Source: Flammulina velutipes
Taxonomy: Eukaryota > Basidiomycota > Agaricomycetes > Agaricales > Physalacriaceae
Direction of reading: 5' to 3'
DNA: 64,000 nt
Assembly: GCA_011800155.1 (NCBI GenBank)
Contig: CM022376.1
Span: 1,488,001 to 1,552,000 of the forward strand
Numbering within the stretch: the first letter of the stretch is position 1; each line of letters starts with the position of its first letter. This document shows positions 10,300 to 21,004 of the stretch, in pieces. A program made the position numbers and the translations under genes. The notes beneath the pieces are model-generated. The model worked only from the letters and a program-made list of their open reading frames with translations. It was not told the origin of the DNA and did not search any database.

Positions 10300-12747
10300 T
10301 AAATTGACGAAAAGGAGTGGCTTCGATCCACGTGGTTCCGAATCACCAATTATCTCGAGGACAAATTTCAAACTTTAAAATATAGATAATATTATTGTTG
10401 ACAGCCCAACAGTAGAGCTGAAGCTTTCTAATTCTCACAAAGAGCGAAATGAATATGGAAGGAGAACCAATAAATGAGTGTTTGAGTAGCAGATGTGTGC
10501 GTAGTCGGTGAGCCTGAACTTGAGGGTGCGGAGGCACGGAACCCCATGAACAACGAGGCGAGGTCAAAGCTGAGTACGTATACATCGACGAGGGTAACAG
10601 CTCGCGCTCTCCGATTTGAGATCTTACCAGGACAACGAGCCTAATTAAAATCGCCACAGGAGATATTGCACGCGCGCCTCCTGCGTTCGTTCCCAACGCC
10701 GAAAAGACCGGCCATTCAAGTAAACGAGGAGCTCCCGCAAAGGCTTCGAAGCTTTCCAGGAAGAGATGAGAGCACACATTATCTGTACCTCAGAACTACT
10801 CCAATCTTAGCTTGGTACCGACGCAGCAGCAGACAGACTCAGAGTGGCGCAAGACGATTATACAGGGATATACATATTAGCACGGCGGATCTGAGGGGAT
10901 GAAGCCTCCAAAGGAGGATGATCCGAGATACCAAGTGTTTGGGCCCCCAATAGAGCAAGAAAGACAGGTAGGAGAGCATAGCCCAAGATTCCAAAATCTC
11001 CTAGATATGCAGCATCGAGTAGAGATACTCAAGCAGTAGATGCAGAAGCGTTCGTTCGTTCTTCATGGCGGCAAGTGATAGAGAGATCCTGGCCGGGTTG
11101 TTCCGCAGGCGTGTGAAAATTCGTTGTTTCCCAGTTGCCACCACTTAAGTATGACCGCAACCTCTACGTCTGAGCCTTCCTCTCCCAACACGCCGACTCT
11201 TCACTAACTCCCTCGCGAATTAGCAGGTTCTGTTTCAAGAACTTGATGGTACACCCAAGGCTGATGTATGCCAACAGATTTACCCCCCGGTCTGGCACGC
11301 GTCAGATCCTGTCGGTACCGCAAAGATCTTCCAATATAGGTTGAACTCTATCATGATCAGTTCATTCATCAAGTAGGATGCTCTGAGTCTCTGCGTTGAC
11401 AACTGTATGCATTCCCGAGCGCCTGTCGGGTGAAACACGAGACGTTGAACCCTGTCCTACTGTCATCCATACTCGACGCATAGGAGAGGAGTACTACCAC
11501 TCCCGCTCTGTGATGTACACGGAGTGCAGCATGCCCTGACTCTCTATCCTACCCGCCGGCAACTTGAACGACTCGTGACGCGCCTTTTACTTGGTCTTCT
11601 CCGACGACGAAGTTACCTAGTCTAGGGCGATGCGACTAGATGGTACTCACCCTCCTCTTCGCGACACCGCCCGATGCATCACTCATTTCAATGATAAGTA
11701 TTCTTGGATGATGATGGTGGTGGTGGTGGGACAATGTCTTTCGAATGGTAAGTTACCGAAGAGCTTTATCCAGTTATTTTTATCCCGAATACTGATGTTA
11801 TTTGCAGGGGAGAAACCATCGGTGTGTAATCCTACCGATCGCAGCACTTAATGATATGATCTACATCGGTGTGTAGTTATCTCGTTCCCACACATTTCCT
11901 CTAAGCGCGCGAATTACTAGAGATGGCCCAGGTCTTTCGCGCCATCGATACAGTACTATATCTCAGTGGTCCGCGGTGCACGTCTATTGGTTGCGGAGAT
12001 GGAGATGGCGTTTGAACCTCGCACCTCAGCTTTGTCACCGTCTCTGTCGCATTTATAACGTACCATCGTCCCGTTACCGCGAATTGGGGCGCATGGCGAT
12101 TGTCACTCTGGGTATGGTATCTACAAGGTTTTGACCTGTACCTTGGCTCGACTTCGAAGATGATGTTTACCTGTACTATTTCTTCAAGACTATCGCGGTT
12201 CCAAATTCCTGTGCGCCAGGTTTGACGATCCGGACCTGTAATTGAATGATCTACCATTTCCATCTCGTACGTCCCACCCCTCTTGATCGTGTACGGATAC
12301 AGAAGACAACTAACGGGTACTTAGTATACGATATAGAGAATGAGCGCCTGCTTGGTTATCTGGACTCAAAGAGGAAGCTTGGAATACTACCTGATCCATA
12401 GCCGATCGCGAAGTCCAATTGCCGCTTATCTGGAAGGCTACTGACGCCATAATACCAGACTTCCGTTACTCCGAAAAGATGCTCTACGCTCTACGCGATC
12501 TCCGGTAGTACGAGCGATCCTGCCTCTCAACTTGGTCTTCTTGATCGAATCAGACTTGTTTCGGCAGACAGACTGAATAGCCATACGAAGGTGGTTACCT
12601 AGGTCTCCAGTTATATATGTCGCATTGCGAAGGATTGACATGTATAGACTTCTCAGTCTGGTAGCTAACGAGTTGAGACTTATATAAAGGCGCGCTCCCA
12701 CTGCCAAGTCTATTCTTCTGAACTTATCGACTGTGTCTCTTAGCAGG
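10300..12747. other. 2.4-kb intergenic region with no supported gene
   Basis: This stretch holds the Kelch promoter, then mostly short open frames. Noted: a 46-codon frame starting MKPPKEDDPRYQVFGPP at about 10901; a GGT-rich run (tggtggtggtggtggg) near 11715; and a minus-strand frame of 120 codons at 11901-12263, listed separately. A clear TATA box, tatataaagg at 12681-12690, lies 67 bp upstream of the F-box gene ATG. I see no transposon ends or RNA gene. Confidence 0.5.
11901..12263 (-). CDS. hypothetical 120-codon ORF, weak support
   Basis: This frame starts with ATG at 12263 and reads MEMVDHSITGPDRQTWRTGI at its N-terminus; its composition is protein-like (Trp, Tyr and Cys in the middle, e.g. 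CRYHTQSDNRHAPQFAVTG). It has no recognised domain, signal peptide or membrane segment. It could be a small gene, one exon of a larger degraded gene, or chance. It lies alone in a 2.4-kb gap, which is the only contextual argument for looking at it. Confidence 0.25.
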   Translation of the reverse strand: MEMVDHSITGPDRQTWRTGIWNRDSLEEIVQVNIIFEVEPRYRSKPCRYHTQSDNRHAPQFAVTGRWYVINATETVTKLRCEVQTPSPSPQPIDVHRGPLRYSTVSMARKTWAISSNSRA

Positions 12748-14280
12748 ATGTCTTCGTGTCTTACACTGGCCCAAATGGCTAACATTCTAGACTGTGCACT
12801 CCGCCGTCTACTCGAAACGAACACTCAGCCCTCTGCATCCGAAGCCGTCGCAATCAAGGCGACCATTCTCAACTACCGGATGCAGCTCGCCCAGCTGCCT
12901 CGTTATTACGACTTCATGGACGCGGAGAGAACAGAGATACAACGATCCATCTACGCACACGAAGCCCTCCTCGCGCCTGCGCGTTACCTTCCCATGGAAG
13001 TCCTGATGGAGATCTTCTCATATACAGTGGATGGATGTTACGATGTGCTATGCGTCAATGCCGGACCGTGGGTACTGACACACGTCTGCCGTTCCTGGCG
13101 CGCCGTAGCTTCAGCTTTCCCAGAGCTTTGGACGTCGTTCGTACTCCCATGGGAGAATCTCAAGCCTCGGCGTTCCGGCCCTTTCTACCTCCTCGACTCC
13201 GCCCTCGCTCGCTCAAAAGATCGCGTACTCTCCATCACATATACCCCGGAAAGCGCTACCCCGTCCGCCCAACTCTACTATCAACGCCTTCTTAGCGAGG
13301 CTCACCGTTGGAGGAACGTGCGTTTGAACGTTCCCGACAATGTCTACGAGTGTTTTACGCGTCAGGCGGTAGGTCTCCCCCATTTGGAGACCCTCGACCT
13401 CGTCATTGACTTGAACAAGGCGGATAAAGAGGCTCCATGCTTCTTCGAAGCATTCGACGACGCGCCCCGTCTCAGCGACATCGCTCTATCGGGTACCGCG
13501 TCTCTCAGTGCCATCCGTCTTCCTCATACTCGCCTACCCTGGCAGCAACTAAAGCGTTTCTGCACCGAGCACATCTGCAGCGTCGACCACCTTTTCCAGA
13601 TCCTAAACAACACCCCAAATCTCGAGGAACTGGAGGTATTATGCCTCCAGTGGCACTATCCAAAGTACGCTGATAGCGTCGCTGTCCACGAAGGCGTCAG
13701 GTCACTTCGCTTATGGGACCCGAGATTGTTGGATTACCTTGTGCTGCCAGCGATGCATACCATCGAGTTGGAGATGGACCACAAGGACAAGTACGCGACA
13801 GCGTTGGTGAAATTCGTTCAACGGTCGGAGTGTGCTCCCCGGAAGTTGCGATTAGCCAATGGGCGGCCGGAAGACAGGTTGGAGGTCCTCAAGGCTATTC
13901 CTACGCTCACCCATCTCACGATCGACGAGTCTTTCAACGGACGTGCGAACGTTGAGGCACTCTTCAAGAGCTTAACCCGTGGAAGGTCGGACGAGGCGAT
14001 ACTTCCGAAGCTGGAGCATTTCGAATGGATTGCGGATATCTCGACATTCCAGTTCGACGGGAAGTGTATGTTGGAGATGATTGAATCTCGATGGAGGGTG
14101 GAAGAGGGGGTACGACTGAGATCAGTGAGGATCTCGTGCCGTACTTGGAGGTCGAGACTGAGCACCTTCGCCATGCGTCGGTTGGCAAGGCTAAAGAATG
14201 AAGGAATGGATGTGAACGTATCCTTTGACAGTATGTATCTCTGTCTCACGAGTGTTACAAAGACGTTCACGCTTCCTTAG
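12748..14280 (+). CDS. F-box protein with LRR-like C-terminal part
   Basis: A long, nearly intronless frame of about 510 codons from the ATG at 12748 (an upstream in-frame GTG at 12733 is unlikely to be the start). Residues about 75-120 form a fungal F-box: YLPMEVLMEIFSYTVD, then THVCRSWRAVASAFPELWTSF. The remainder has irregular leucine-rich segments (LPHLETLDLVIDLN; NTPNLEELEVLCLQWH) typical of the large F-box families of mushrooms, which act as substrate adaptors of SCF ubiquitin ligases. A donor gtatgtat near 14231 with an acceptor at about 14278-14280 would give an alternative C-terminus ending near 14321. A TATA box is at 12681. Confidence 0.85.
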   Translation: MSSCLTLAQMANILDCALRRLLETNTQPSASEAVAIKATILNYRMQLAQLPRYYDFMDAERTEIQRSIYAHEALLAPARYLPMEVLMEIFSYTVDGCYDVLCVNAGPWVLTHVCRSWRAVASAFPELWTSFVLPWENLKPRRSGPFYLLDSALARSKDRVLSITYTPESATPSAQLYYQRLLSEAHRWRNVRLNVPDNVYECFTRQAVGLPHLETLDLVIDLNKADKEAPCFFEAFDDAPRLSDIALSGTASLSAIRLPHTRLPWQQLKRFCTEHICSVDHLFQILNNTPNLEELEVLCLQWHYPKYADSVAVHEGVRSLRLWDPRLLDYLVLPAMHTIELEMDHKDKYATALVKFVQRSECAPRKLRLANGRPEDRLEVLKAIPTLTHLTIDESFNGRANVEALFKSLTRGRSDEAILPKLEHFEWIADISTFQFDGKCMLEMIESRWRVEEGVRLRSVRISCRTWRSRLSTFAMRRLARLKNEGMDVNVSFDSMYLCLTSVTKTFTLP

Positions 14281-14807
14281 GCGGACGTGTAGACCAAACA
14301 TGGTTATTCTGATGACGCCACACTTTTTCACATAGGCGAAGAATGGCGAATACATATGCTTAGATCTAGTCTATATGTACAAGAGACCTATTTTTGAGGT
14401 GTAGCACAACTGGTACGCGGGCAATTGATCTGGATCATAGACCCTGTATTATTATTGGCGCCACTGCATCCAGTGAAGGGGTCATTCTTCAATGATGAGG
14501 CTTGAGCGCTTCAGCTGTATGGTTTCAGGACGAGAAGGGAGCCGGCTATTTCGCTATTTGATTCATCCGGAGGAGTGAACTTTGCCTATGAGCACAGGTT
14601 GTGTGGCGGTGATGCCTATCTTACATGTATACTCAGATGAGACGTGCAGCGAAATACATGAGTACAAGGGACTGCTATGAGCTGGGGCACTTATAGGGTG
14701 TCGTGAGTGTCCACCATTGTAGGAATTAGCGATCCTGGCAGCTCATAAATCAACACACAATTCAAGTGTCGATGGCATCCAATGCGAGCTTTTCTTTTCT
14801 ATTTGCT
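14281..14807. other. intergenic between F-box gene and MEP-1 (convergent)
   Basis: About 530 bp between convergent stops. It contains only short frames and AT-rich stretches usable as 3' ends; nothing else is recognised. Confidence 0.5.
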
Positions 14808-16300
14808 TTAATTTCTATCATTAACATTCTCTGAGAAGAACTTGTAATTATTGGCGTTGTTGACTGCCCACTCTGGTGTTGCTGCCAATTCATGCGCATC
14901 GTCATATTCAAACGTATAGTCGTCCGTGCCCAAGACATCAGAGAAATGTGTAGCTTCATGGACGAGTGTCCCAGCACGGGAGAAGTGTCCAACAAATGGC
15001 ATGCGTAACCTCCAGAACCCCTTGCAAATGAGGATTTCCGGATGAGCGATTCTGCGGAGAGTTAAGCGAGTATGCACGGATAATATCTAGCACATACCGA
15101 TAAGGATAGACGTATGCGAATATGTTTCTGTCACACGCGCAATTATAGGTGTAGTGACTTGGCGACGTGAATGGTCGTTCATTCATGATTCTGTAGCCTT
15201 CAATTACCACATTCTGGGCGCTGTCATTTTCAGTTTCAATGTAGGCATCGGGATCCCCAAACCACCAAGTATATCGATCCCCAGGTTTTTGCAAATTAAG
15301 GTAACTAGAATATAATCAGTACCATCCTCGCGATACATCGTCAGCAAAGACCTACTTATTTGACTCTTCGACATACTGGTCTGCCTTCCTAGCCGAGTAC
15401 TGAATGACAAGCCTTTGAAGCAGATTGCAGTTCTTGGTCGTCACAGTTACACCAGGTAAGCGCTTTTCGAGAGGCAGCGCCGTATTTTGCTGCTCCAAAG
15501 GAGCCTCTTCTTCTTCCGTAGGCACTTTTGTTAGCCCCCCACTGATGTTGACGCTTTGCGAATCTAACGAGATTTGTGCCTCGACAATCTGTTTCGTCTC
15601 GCGATTGATGATCCAGAACGACTTCCTTCTTAGATCCACCTTGTAGGTACCAGATTTCTTGAAAACGTACGCATTCCCCACTGAATAAGAAGTATTAGCT
15701 GGATGCGTGTTAGCATTCGGAATGTTCTTACCGTTGTACTTGACTTCTCTGGTTGCGCCGGCTGGAAGATTGAACATAGTAGTCGAAGGCGGGTTGATGT
15801 CCTCAGGTGTATCCGTAGCTGATTGCGACGAGCCTTCATCATTAGGTGGAATATCTTCCTCTTGGACCTGAGGGCCGGGCGTCGCAAGATAAGTCTCCAA
15901 CTTCCAGTCGAAACGTGGGCCGATAAAAGTGGGGGCCTCCTTCGCCGAATCTTGCTGCTCCCATTTCCAGGCATCCGTCGGAAGATCAAATAACGGACCA
16001 GCCGGGTCTCTAACGATGCTGATATCATGCTGCCCATCGTTTGTGAGGACCAGAGTTAGCTCAAATTTCGCCACATCCGTAGTATTGCCCGGAGCTGTGT
16101 AGGAAAGCAGTGAGGAAATAGGGAGGCAGAAATTATTGAGGGAACCCACCTTTCAGAGTCACCACTAGCGAATGGTCTGTAGTTGATTCTATTTTGGATA
16201 ACAAACTCCTTGTTGATCGATGTGGGATGGAGTACGCGCCGGGGATTGCCAGAATCCATGCTACGCCACAGACCAGAAGGAACCTGGAAGAAAAAGACAT
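14808..16300 (-). CDS. Secreted peptidyl-Lys metalloendopeptidase, M35 (MEP-1)
   Basis: The start at 16300 gives a signal peptide (SRFLLVCGVAWILAIPGAYS). A propeptide of about 230 residues ends in the dibasic Kex2-type site LEKR. The mature enzyme begins LPGVTVTTKNCN. The catalytic part has the conserved WWFG and AYVYP segments, the zinc motif HEATH, and the downstream GTDDY that supplies the third zinc ligand in the aspzincin (deuterolysin) family. Five exons are joined by introns at about 16149-16095, 15730-15682, 15356-15307 and 15097-15053. Homologues from Grifola and Pleurotus cleave before lysine; that is family knowledge. It is the inverted partner of MEP-2 at 37 kb, with exon 3 almost identical. 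A TATA-like sequence lies about 30 bp upstream of the start (16326-16334). Confidence 0.9.
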
Positions 16301-17285
16301 TAGTTGATATAGAACAGTACCATGGTGTTTATAAGCTCCACATAGATACCAATCCTATTATATGCCGTCCGTTCAGTCTCGTATGACGAAAATTTGCTTC
16401 CGCATGAAAATTCACCGCCTTTGATTTGCATACGAGAAATGTGGGAAATTAGTCGTCAAATTCCAACCATGGCAGTTTGAATGTATGCATCTAGCGCCCC
16501 ATTTGCGTGAAAACTGAGCTTTTAAACGGTCGTGGTGGAAGTTTGGAACACAACCGTGTTATCGGTAATTGCCGGGTATCGTTGCTCATGAGGAATTTCA
16601 AATGACGTTGCATAGTAACAACGTCGGCGTTGTGGCGTGGTAACGATCTCCTGCTTCGTAGTGGTGGTATGACTATCTTTCTAGCAAGACTATTAGACAT
16701 CAACTTGCAACTACTGAGTTAGATGCAATGTCAATCAAAGCATTCACCCTTCTCGCCACAGCGTGTGATCCCAAGCAAGCGGTCAGTCCAGCAACCATGT
16801 ACATCTTGTATCACCTGACACCGCATTGATCTGCAGCGACGGTCAACGCAATACGGTTGGATCGCCTCACCGCCAGGATCTACATGCATAGCGTTGTATA
16901 GGTTTCAATGTGATGATGGATATTCCGCATGCAATGCTGGAAGACACAGAAATCAATGATAATAGTAGCTGTGGCAAACCGTCCTTCAACTCTCCAAATT
17001 CGGGACGAAGGGTAAACAAAGGGATCCGGACGCAAACACCGGCCGTGTATAATAGTGCCTTCTCTTTGTGATACGTGGTCATAAATCAGCCTCTCCAATT
17101 AGTATGAAAATAGAATGTGGCTGACCTGCCTGACCCCACTTGATCGAAGACTTCTTTGAATTACACATCGAGTGGCGTTCATGCCTATATAAGGCAAGCT
17201 TCTTTGAAGGAAAAGTTCTCACTTTGTTCTTTCACCAACACACTCAGTGGCTCTCTAAGGTCTTCCTTCGCTCTAATTCTCGCTC
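16301..17285. other. divergent promoter region between MEP-1 and MYND-D
   Basis: About 1 kb between divergently transcribed genes. The MEP-1 side, out to about 16935, is the inverted counterpart of 36165-36952 upstream of MEP-2. Shared landmarks include ccaggatctacatg.c.tagcg and ggatattccgcatgcaatgctgg. The MYND-D side has a TATA box (cctatataagg) at 17184-17194 directly after the block gagtggcgttcatg, which recurs upstream of the other MYND copies. No gene is seen inside. Confidence 0.7.
17171..17200 (+). promoter_or_regulatory. MYND-D core promoter with family-specific block and TATA
   Basis: The block gtggcgttcatgcctatata ends in a TATA box about 94 bp before the ATG at 17286. The same block, on the other strand, occurs at 25853-25875 (MYND-A), 28262-28282 (orphan) and 30127-30145 (MYND-C, as cctaatatgggcatgaacgcc). 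Its persistence in diverged copies suggests function or recent shared origin. Confidence 0.65.
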
Positions 17286-18921
17286 ATGGCACTCGTTCCA
17301 TCCAAACACCAGAGGCACACGAACAACATACCATTGCCCGTGGCGCCTCCAGGTTTCTACGTCCCTGAACACACTTCGATAGAGGTCGCTGGCGACTTGC
17401 TTTGCTCTTTCTGTTTTCAACCCAAAGATTTTCAACGTCCTTTGAAAGGATGTTCCGCGTGTCGGCGTGTGTCCTACTGTATGAATGAGCATCTCCGCCC
17501 ACTTGATCGTTTCTGACACATCGTCCCAGGCAGCGCTGTTTGTCAAAAGAAAGACTGGAAAGTCCGACACAAGTTCTTTTGCCCTCAGTTCCAAAAGGTC
17601 AACGAGTTCGACAAGGGATTAGGCAATAGAGGTTTCAGCCTCGCTGAGTTGATTGCACGCCAGGTATGCTTGTCTCGTTCTGTCATTGAGACAGTAACTG
17701 ATCCAGCCACACACTCAAAGGATGAAAGGAAAGCTATTCTCCAAACGGATGATGATCGGCAACATGAACCATGCAGAGGGTGTAGTGAACAGATCATCAA
17801 GTGAGAAAGAGTCATGTTTCTTTCAAAGTTTACTCACATGTTCACCCAGTCGTGAAGTCGTGTGCGAAGTCTGTTACAAGACGCCGTACCAACTCCCCAC
17901 ATATCGCATATTCGAACATTGTGTTTGCGGGCTAGCGAGGTACTGCTCCGATGCATGCAAAGCCAAGCTCTCGTCCGTCCACTCCAGCGAAGACTGCGCA
18001 ACCTTGCGTCTCCTCGCAGCCACGGAACGCGTCCAGATCGACTATCACCTAGCACGCCAAAAGCCGTATCACCTCGAGCGGTTGATGGCTCCGTCGCCAC
18101 ACCCTCGAGAACTACACGTTCCCACCTCCCATTACCACAACGGCTGGGACCATTACCATCTTGGACTATCCCTGGAATTCAATCGCTCTCCCCGCATTAC
18201 CGACATGTATCACCCCCTGGCTCGTACATTCCCCACCTCACACCCAATGGCCATCCAAGCTGTCGGCCAAATGGCCACCGAGGTCGAGTCTATCCCTTTG
18301 ACCATCATCGCAGGGCTGGAAGCTAGCGTTCCAGATATCACCTCGCGGACCTCTCTCGAGATCCACTTCGTCGCTGCAGCCTCGCGCGAGATCGCCACGA
18401 AAGCGATGATGGAGGAGGTCCTACATCACTTCTCTCGCTTGCGCAACCTACGCATCTGCTACGTTGGCCCCGAGGTAGAACCGGAAGACTGCTGTATCGG
18501 CGTCAATCGGGCGTGTGCGACTTGCCAGTCGCTGGGGTCGACGCGAGCGTGGTCAGTTCATCAAATGGAGTACCACGTCTTCCTCCGATGGAATCCTGGT
18601 CGCAGACCCGACTTCGTCGTAGGCTTCAACACCGGATGGTCCGAAGTCGCCACTGCTTCTTGGATGCCAACGTTAAACGCCATCCTGGCCTTGGAAGTCC
18701 CCGCCCTGTTCACGGCATACTCACTCTTCGAGGCTCAGCGCGAGGATCGTATCCTCAGAGACATGGGCGCTCACTTCGTTATTCCCGTGCAGGCGAATAA
18801 ATGGAGGGGTGTCATCCCAAACGTGAACAAAGCGATTCAGTTATATCATGGCACACTGGGGGTGTATAATAACGGCTTCTGGTATCTCGTCTCTGGTCAC
18901 GAGGGCTTTGATGGAGCGTAG
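17286..18921 (+). CDS. Double MYND-finger protein with MSS51-like C-terminal domain (MYND-D)
   Basis: Four exons give about 490 residues. Finger 1 (about residues 40-82) reads CSFC...CSAC...YCSAVCQKKDW..H...C, completed only after splicing an intron at about 17479-17528 (donor gtatgaat, acceptor cccag). A second finger (about 141-185) has CEVC, then CVCG, YCSDACKAK and H-x4-C. The remaining 300 residues match the MSS51/MYND C-terminal type: LTIIAGLEASVPD, HHFSRLRNLRICYVGPE, PDFVVGFNTGWSE and VPALFTAYS. In yeast Mss51 is a mitochondrial COX1 translation factor. This paralogue group is multi-copy and shows no clear mitochondrial presequence, so a different role is likely. MYND-A at 24.1 kb is its closest relative. 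Confidence 0.85.
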
Positions 18922-19118
18922 ATAGACAAGATTTTTGTACTTGTAGCGAATGACCTGTATAAATTGAATGAGTGGGGTTGGCGCAATTTGACAAATGCAA
19001 ACCGTGACTGCTTCAAGTCTCAGAAGGTGGAGTGGTAGCCGGAACACGTCGTAGGAATGTCCACCCTATTAGCCGTCGACCACATATCCCATATTAACGC
19101 TCTATATATATTATTACA

Positions 19119-20828
19119 CTATGTCGAGAAGATGCCTATAATCTTAAACGCTTTGACCGACTGTCCCTCCTCGCCCAACAGCGAGCACTCCACAAAGTGC
19201 GACCCCCTCGACACATAGTGGTCAATAACATCCAGCCTAGAAATACCAGTTTTAGAAAACTTCCAAGACGATCACGAACAACATACCTCGGCGTAGGCTC
19301 ACCAACGTCCGCAGAATTTTCCAAAACCTTCGCACCAGCATAGTTGTCGTCCACCCAACATTCAACCGCACTCCCTTCGCCCGGCTCTTCAAGGTAGTAC
19401 ACCCCAATATCCCCAGCTCCAACTTGTATCGGGATACGCAGCCTGCTTAAAGGCAACGTGGAGAACCAATAATAATCCTTCGAGCTGCCAGACTTGGTTT
19501 TCGGGTGGTTCGCGGACCAGCCAGATCCGTAGAACATGCTCGGCGGGAGAGGATTGATCAAGTCGTTTGCGCTGACACAGTACGGGCTGATTTCCTCGAA
19601 CGGGCGGGAGCTCTTTGGACGTGTGTTGATACGCCCAGGCGGAACATGAAGAGGGGGAACGTATGCATTTGAGGTAGGTGGGAGGGCGGCGTTTATAGCG
19701 TTTCCTTCAGCGTCAATCTCGCCCTTGTTTTCGGATTCTGTTCCGGGTTCTGGGACGCCTTTACGAAGACCGACACCGCCAAAGAGACCATGGGTGTCTG
19801 CGGCAGCACCGTCTTGGTTGTTTGGAACAGTATCATACGACGAGCCTGAGATGACGTCCCAGGCCGTGCAGATCTGCGCCTGGAAATAGGCGATGAGGAC
19901 GTCGGAGAGGAGCTCGTGTCCAGTGGGGCTGGCGAGAACGGGATCCATGAAGTATTTGTTGACGCTGTCGGGGTTGCTCATGTAGTCGCCATAGAGAGCG
20001 GACTTTGTGCTTATGTGGGGCACGTCGTAAAACTGGGCGACGACATTGTGCCAGTGGTCTGGGCCGGCGAATCCATGGGACTGTTGTATCTGAGGCGAGA
20101 AGTGGCCGAGGAGAAGAACAGCGGGTTGGTCTTGACGGATGAGGAGGGAACGAATGAGGACCTCGAAATGCTCCATCATCTCGTTGGAAGGACTGTCGTC
20201 CGAGTCGAGCTCGACGATGACAAGGTCTGTCATGTCGGGGATGTGGTGATTACTGCAGTAACCGTAGTATGCGGAATTGGTGCGTCGCATTGCGCCGTTT
20301 GTGAGCTCAGAGGCGGGATGGGGAAAGACAGAGGTCCACCATTGGAAGAAGCGAGAAGGATAGCAGTTTGGCGCTACTGGGTCATCTCCAGCACCGTGGC
20401 AGGCGGAAACTAATGCAGGAATGAGCCGAGAAAACGTGTAGGGGACATGGGCGCTCACCTGAACCACCGAGGACACTTATCGTTACTGGCTGGCCCGCCA
20501 GTGCCCTGTTTATTACGCGATTTACACGGGCGCTGCTGCCTAGGTGCATCCTGCTCTGAGAAAGCGTCAATGCGCCGTATTTTGCACCTAGAGCATCGCC
20601 AGGGCCGTATACTGGACAGAATTCAAAGGGGTTCGGCTCCTGAACAGTGTTGTTGAGGTAGTTTTTGGACTTGAGGTGTACGGTAGAGAATGGCTCGTAC
20701 TTGGGCGTGGCGGGAAGGACATAGTGCGTGAGAGAGACGATGAAGACGAAGAGGAAGAGAATGAGCCAGATGCGATTCTTGACGCCGAAATTGCGCTGGT
20801 TGAGGCGTGAATGTTTCTCGTCTGACAT
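19119..20828 (-). CDS. Type II membrane SGNH-hydrolase-like protein
   Basis: The start at 20828 gives a short cytosolic tail and one membrane anchor (RIWLILFLFVFIVSLTHYVL), with the rest lumenal. Block I of the SGNH fold, VLGGSVSACHGAG, is formed by splicing an intron at about 20459-20409. The last exon after an intron at about 19289-19240 reads RLDVIDHYVSRGSHFVEC and ends KAFKIIGIFST. Near residue 290 the usual DxxHPxxxGH block is DPVLASPTGH: Asp and the later GH are kept but the His position is Leu, so activity is uncertain. It is divergent from, and only about 175 bp from, a GT69 mannosyltransferase, suggesting a joint role in extracellular or wall glycan processing (inference). An in-frame upstream ATG at 20939 is a less likely start. 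Confidence 0.8.
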
Positions 20829-21004
20829 TGCCGACGACGGCGACGACGATGGCGGGGATATGTGCGCCTGGCCTTTTCGTCTCTGCATGCGACGGTGACG
20901 GCGAAAGGTAAGAGTGCACTGTTTGCGCGGGATCCACAAACATCCGACGGCGAACGCCGGACGAAGCTCCTAAACTTTGGAACTCGCCTTTCCCACCGAC
21001 CACC
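20829..21004. promoter_or_regulatory. shared bidirectional promoter, SGNH gene / GT69 gene
   Basis: Only about 175 bp separate the two start codons, so promoter elements must be shared or overlapping. No TATA box is obvious. The spacing is compatible with co-regulation, which is not demonstrated. Confidence 0.6.

Noticed and set aside
9743..10378. 211-codon plus-strand frame
   Set aside because: Antisense shadow of the Ser/Thr-rich head of the Kelch gene.
10901..11041. Short plus-strand frame MKPPKEDDPRYQVFGPP...
   Set aside because: Looked briefly like a retroelement gag fragment, but there is nothing supporting around it.
12438..12824. 128-codon minus-strand frame
   Set aside because: Overlaps the TATA box and start of the F-box gene; no family signal.
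19916..20413. 165-codon plus-strand frame
   Set aside because: Antisense to the SGNH gene, whose protein motifs and splice sites are clear.
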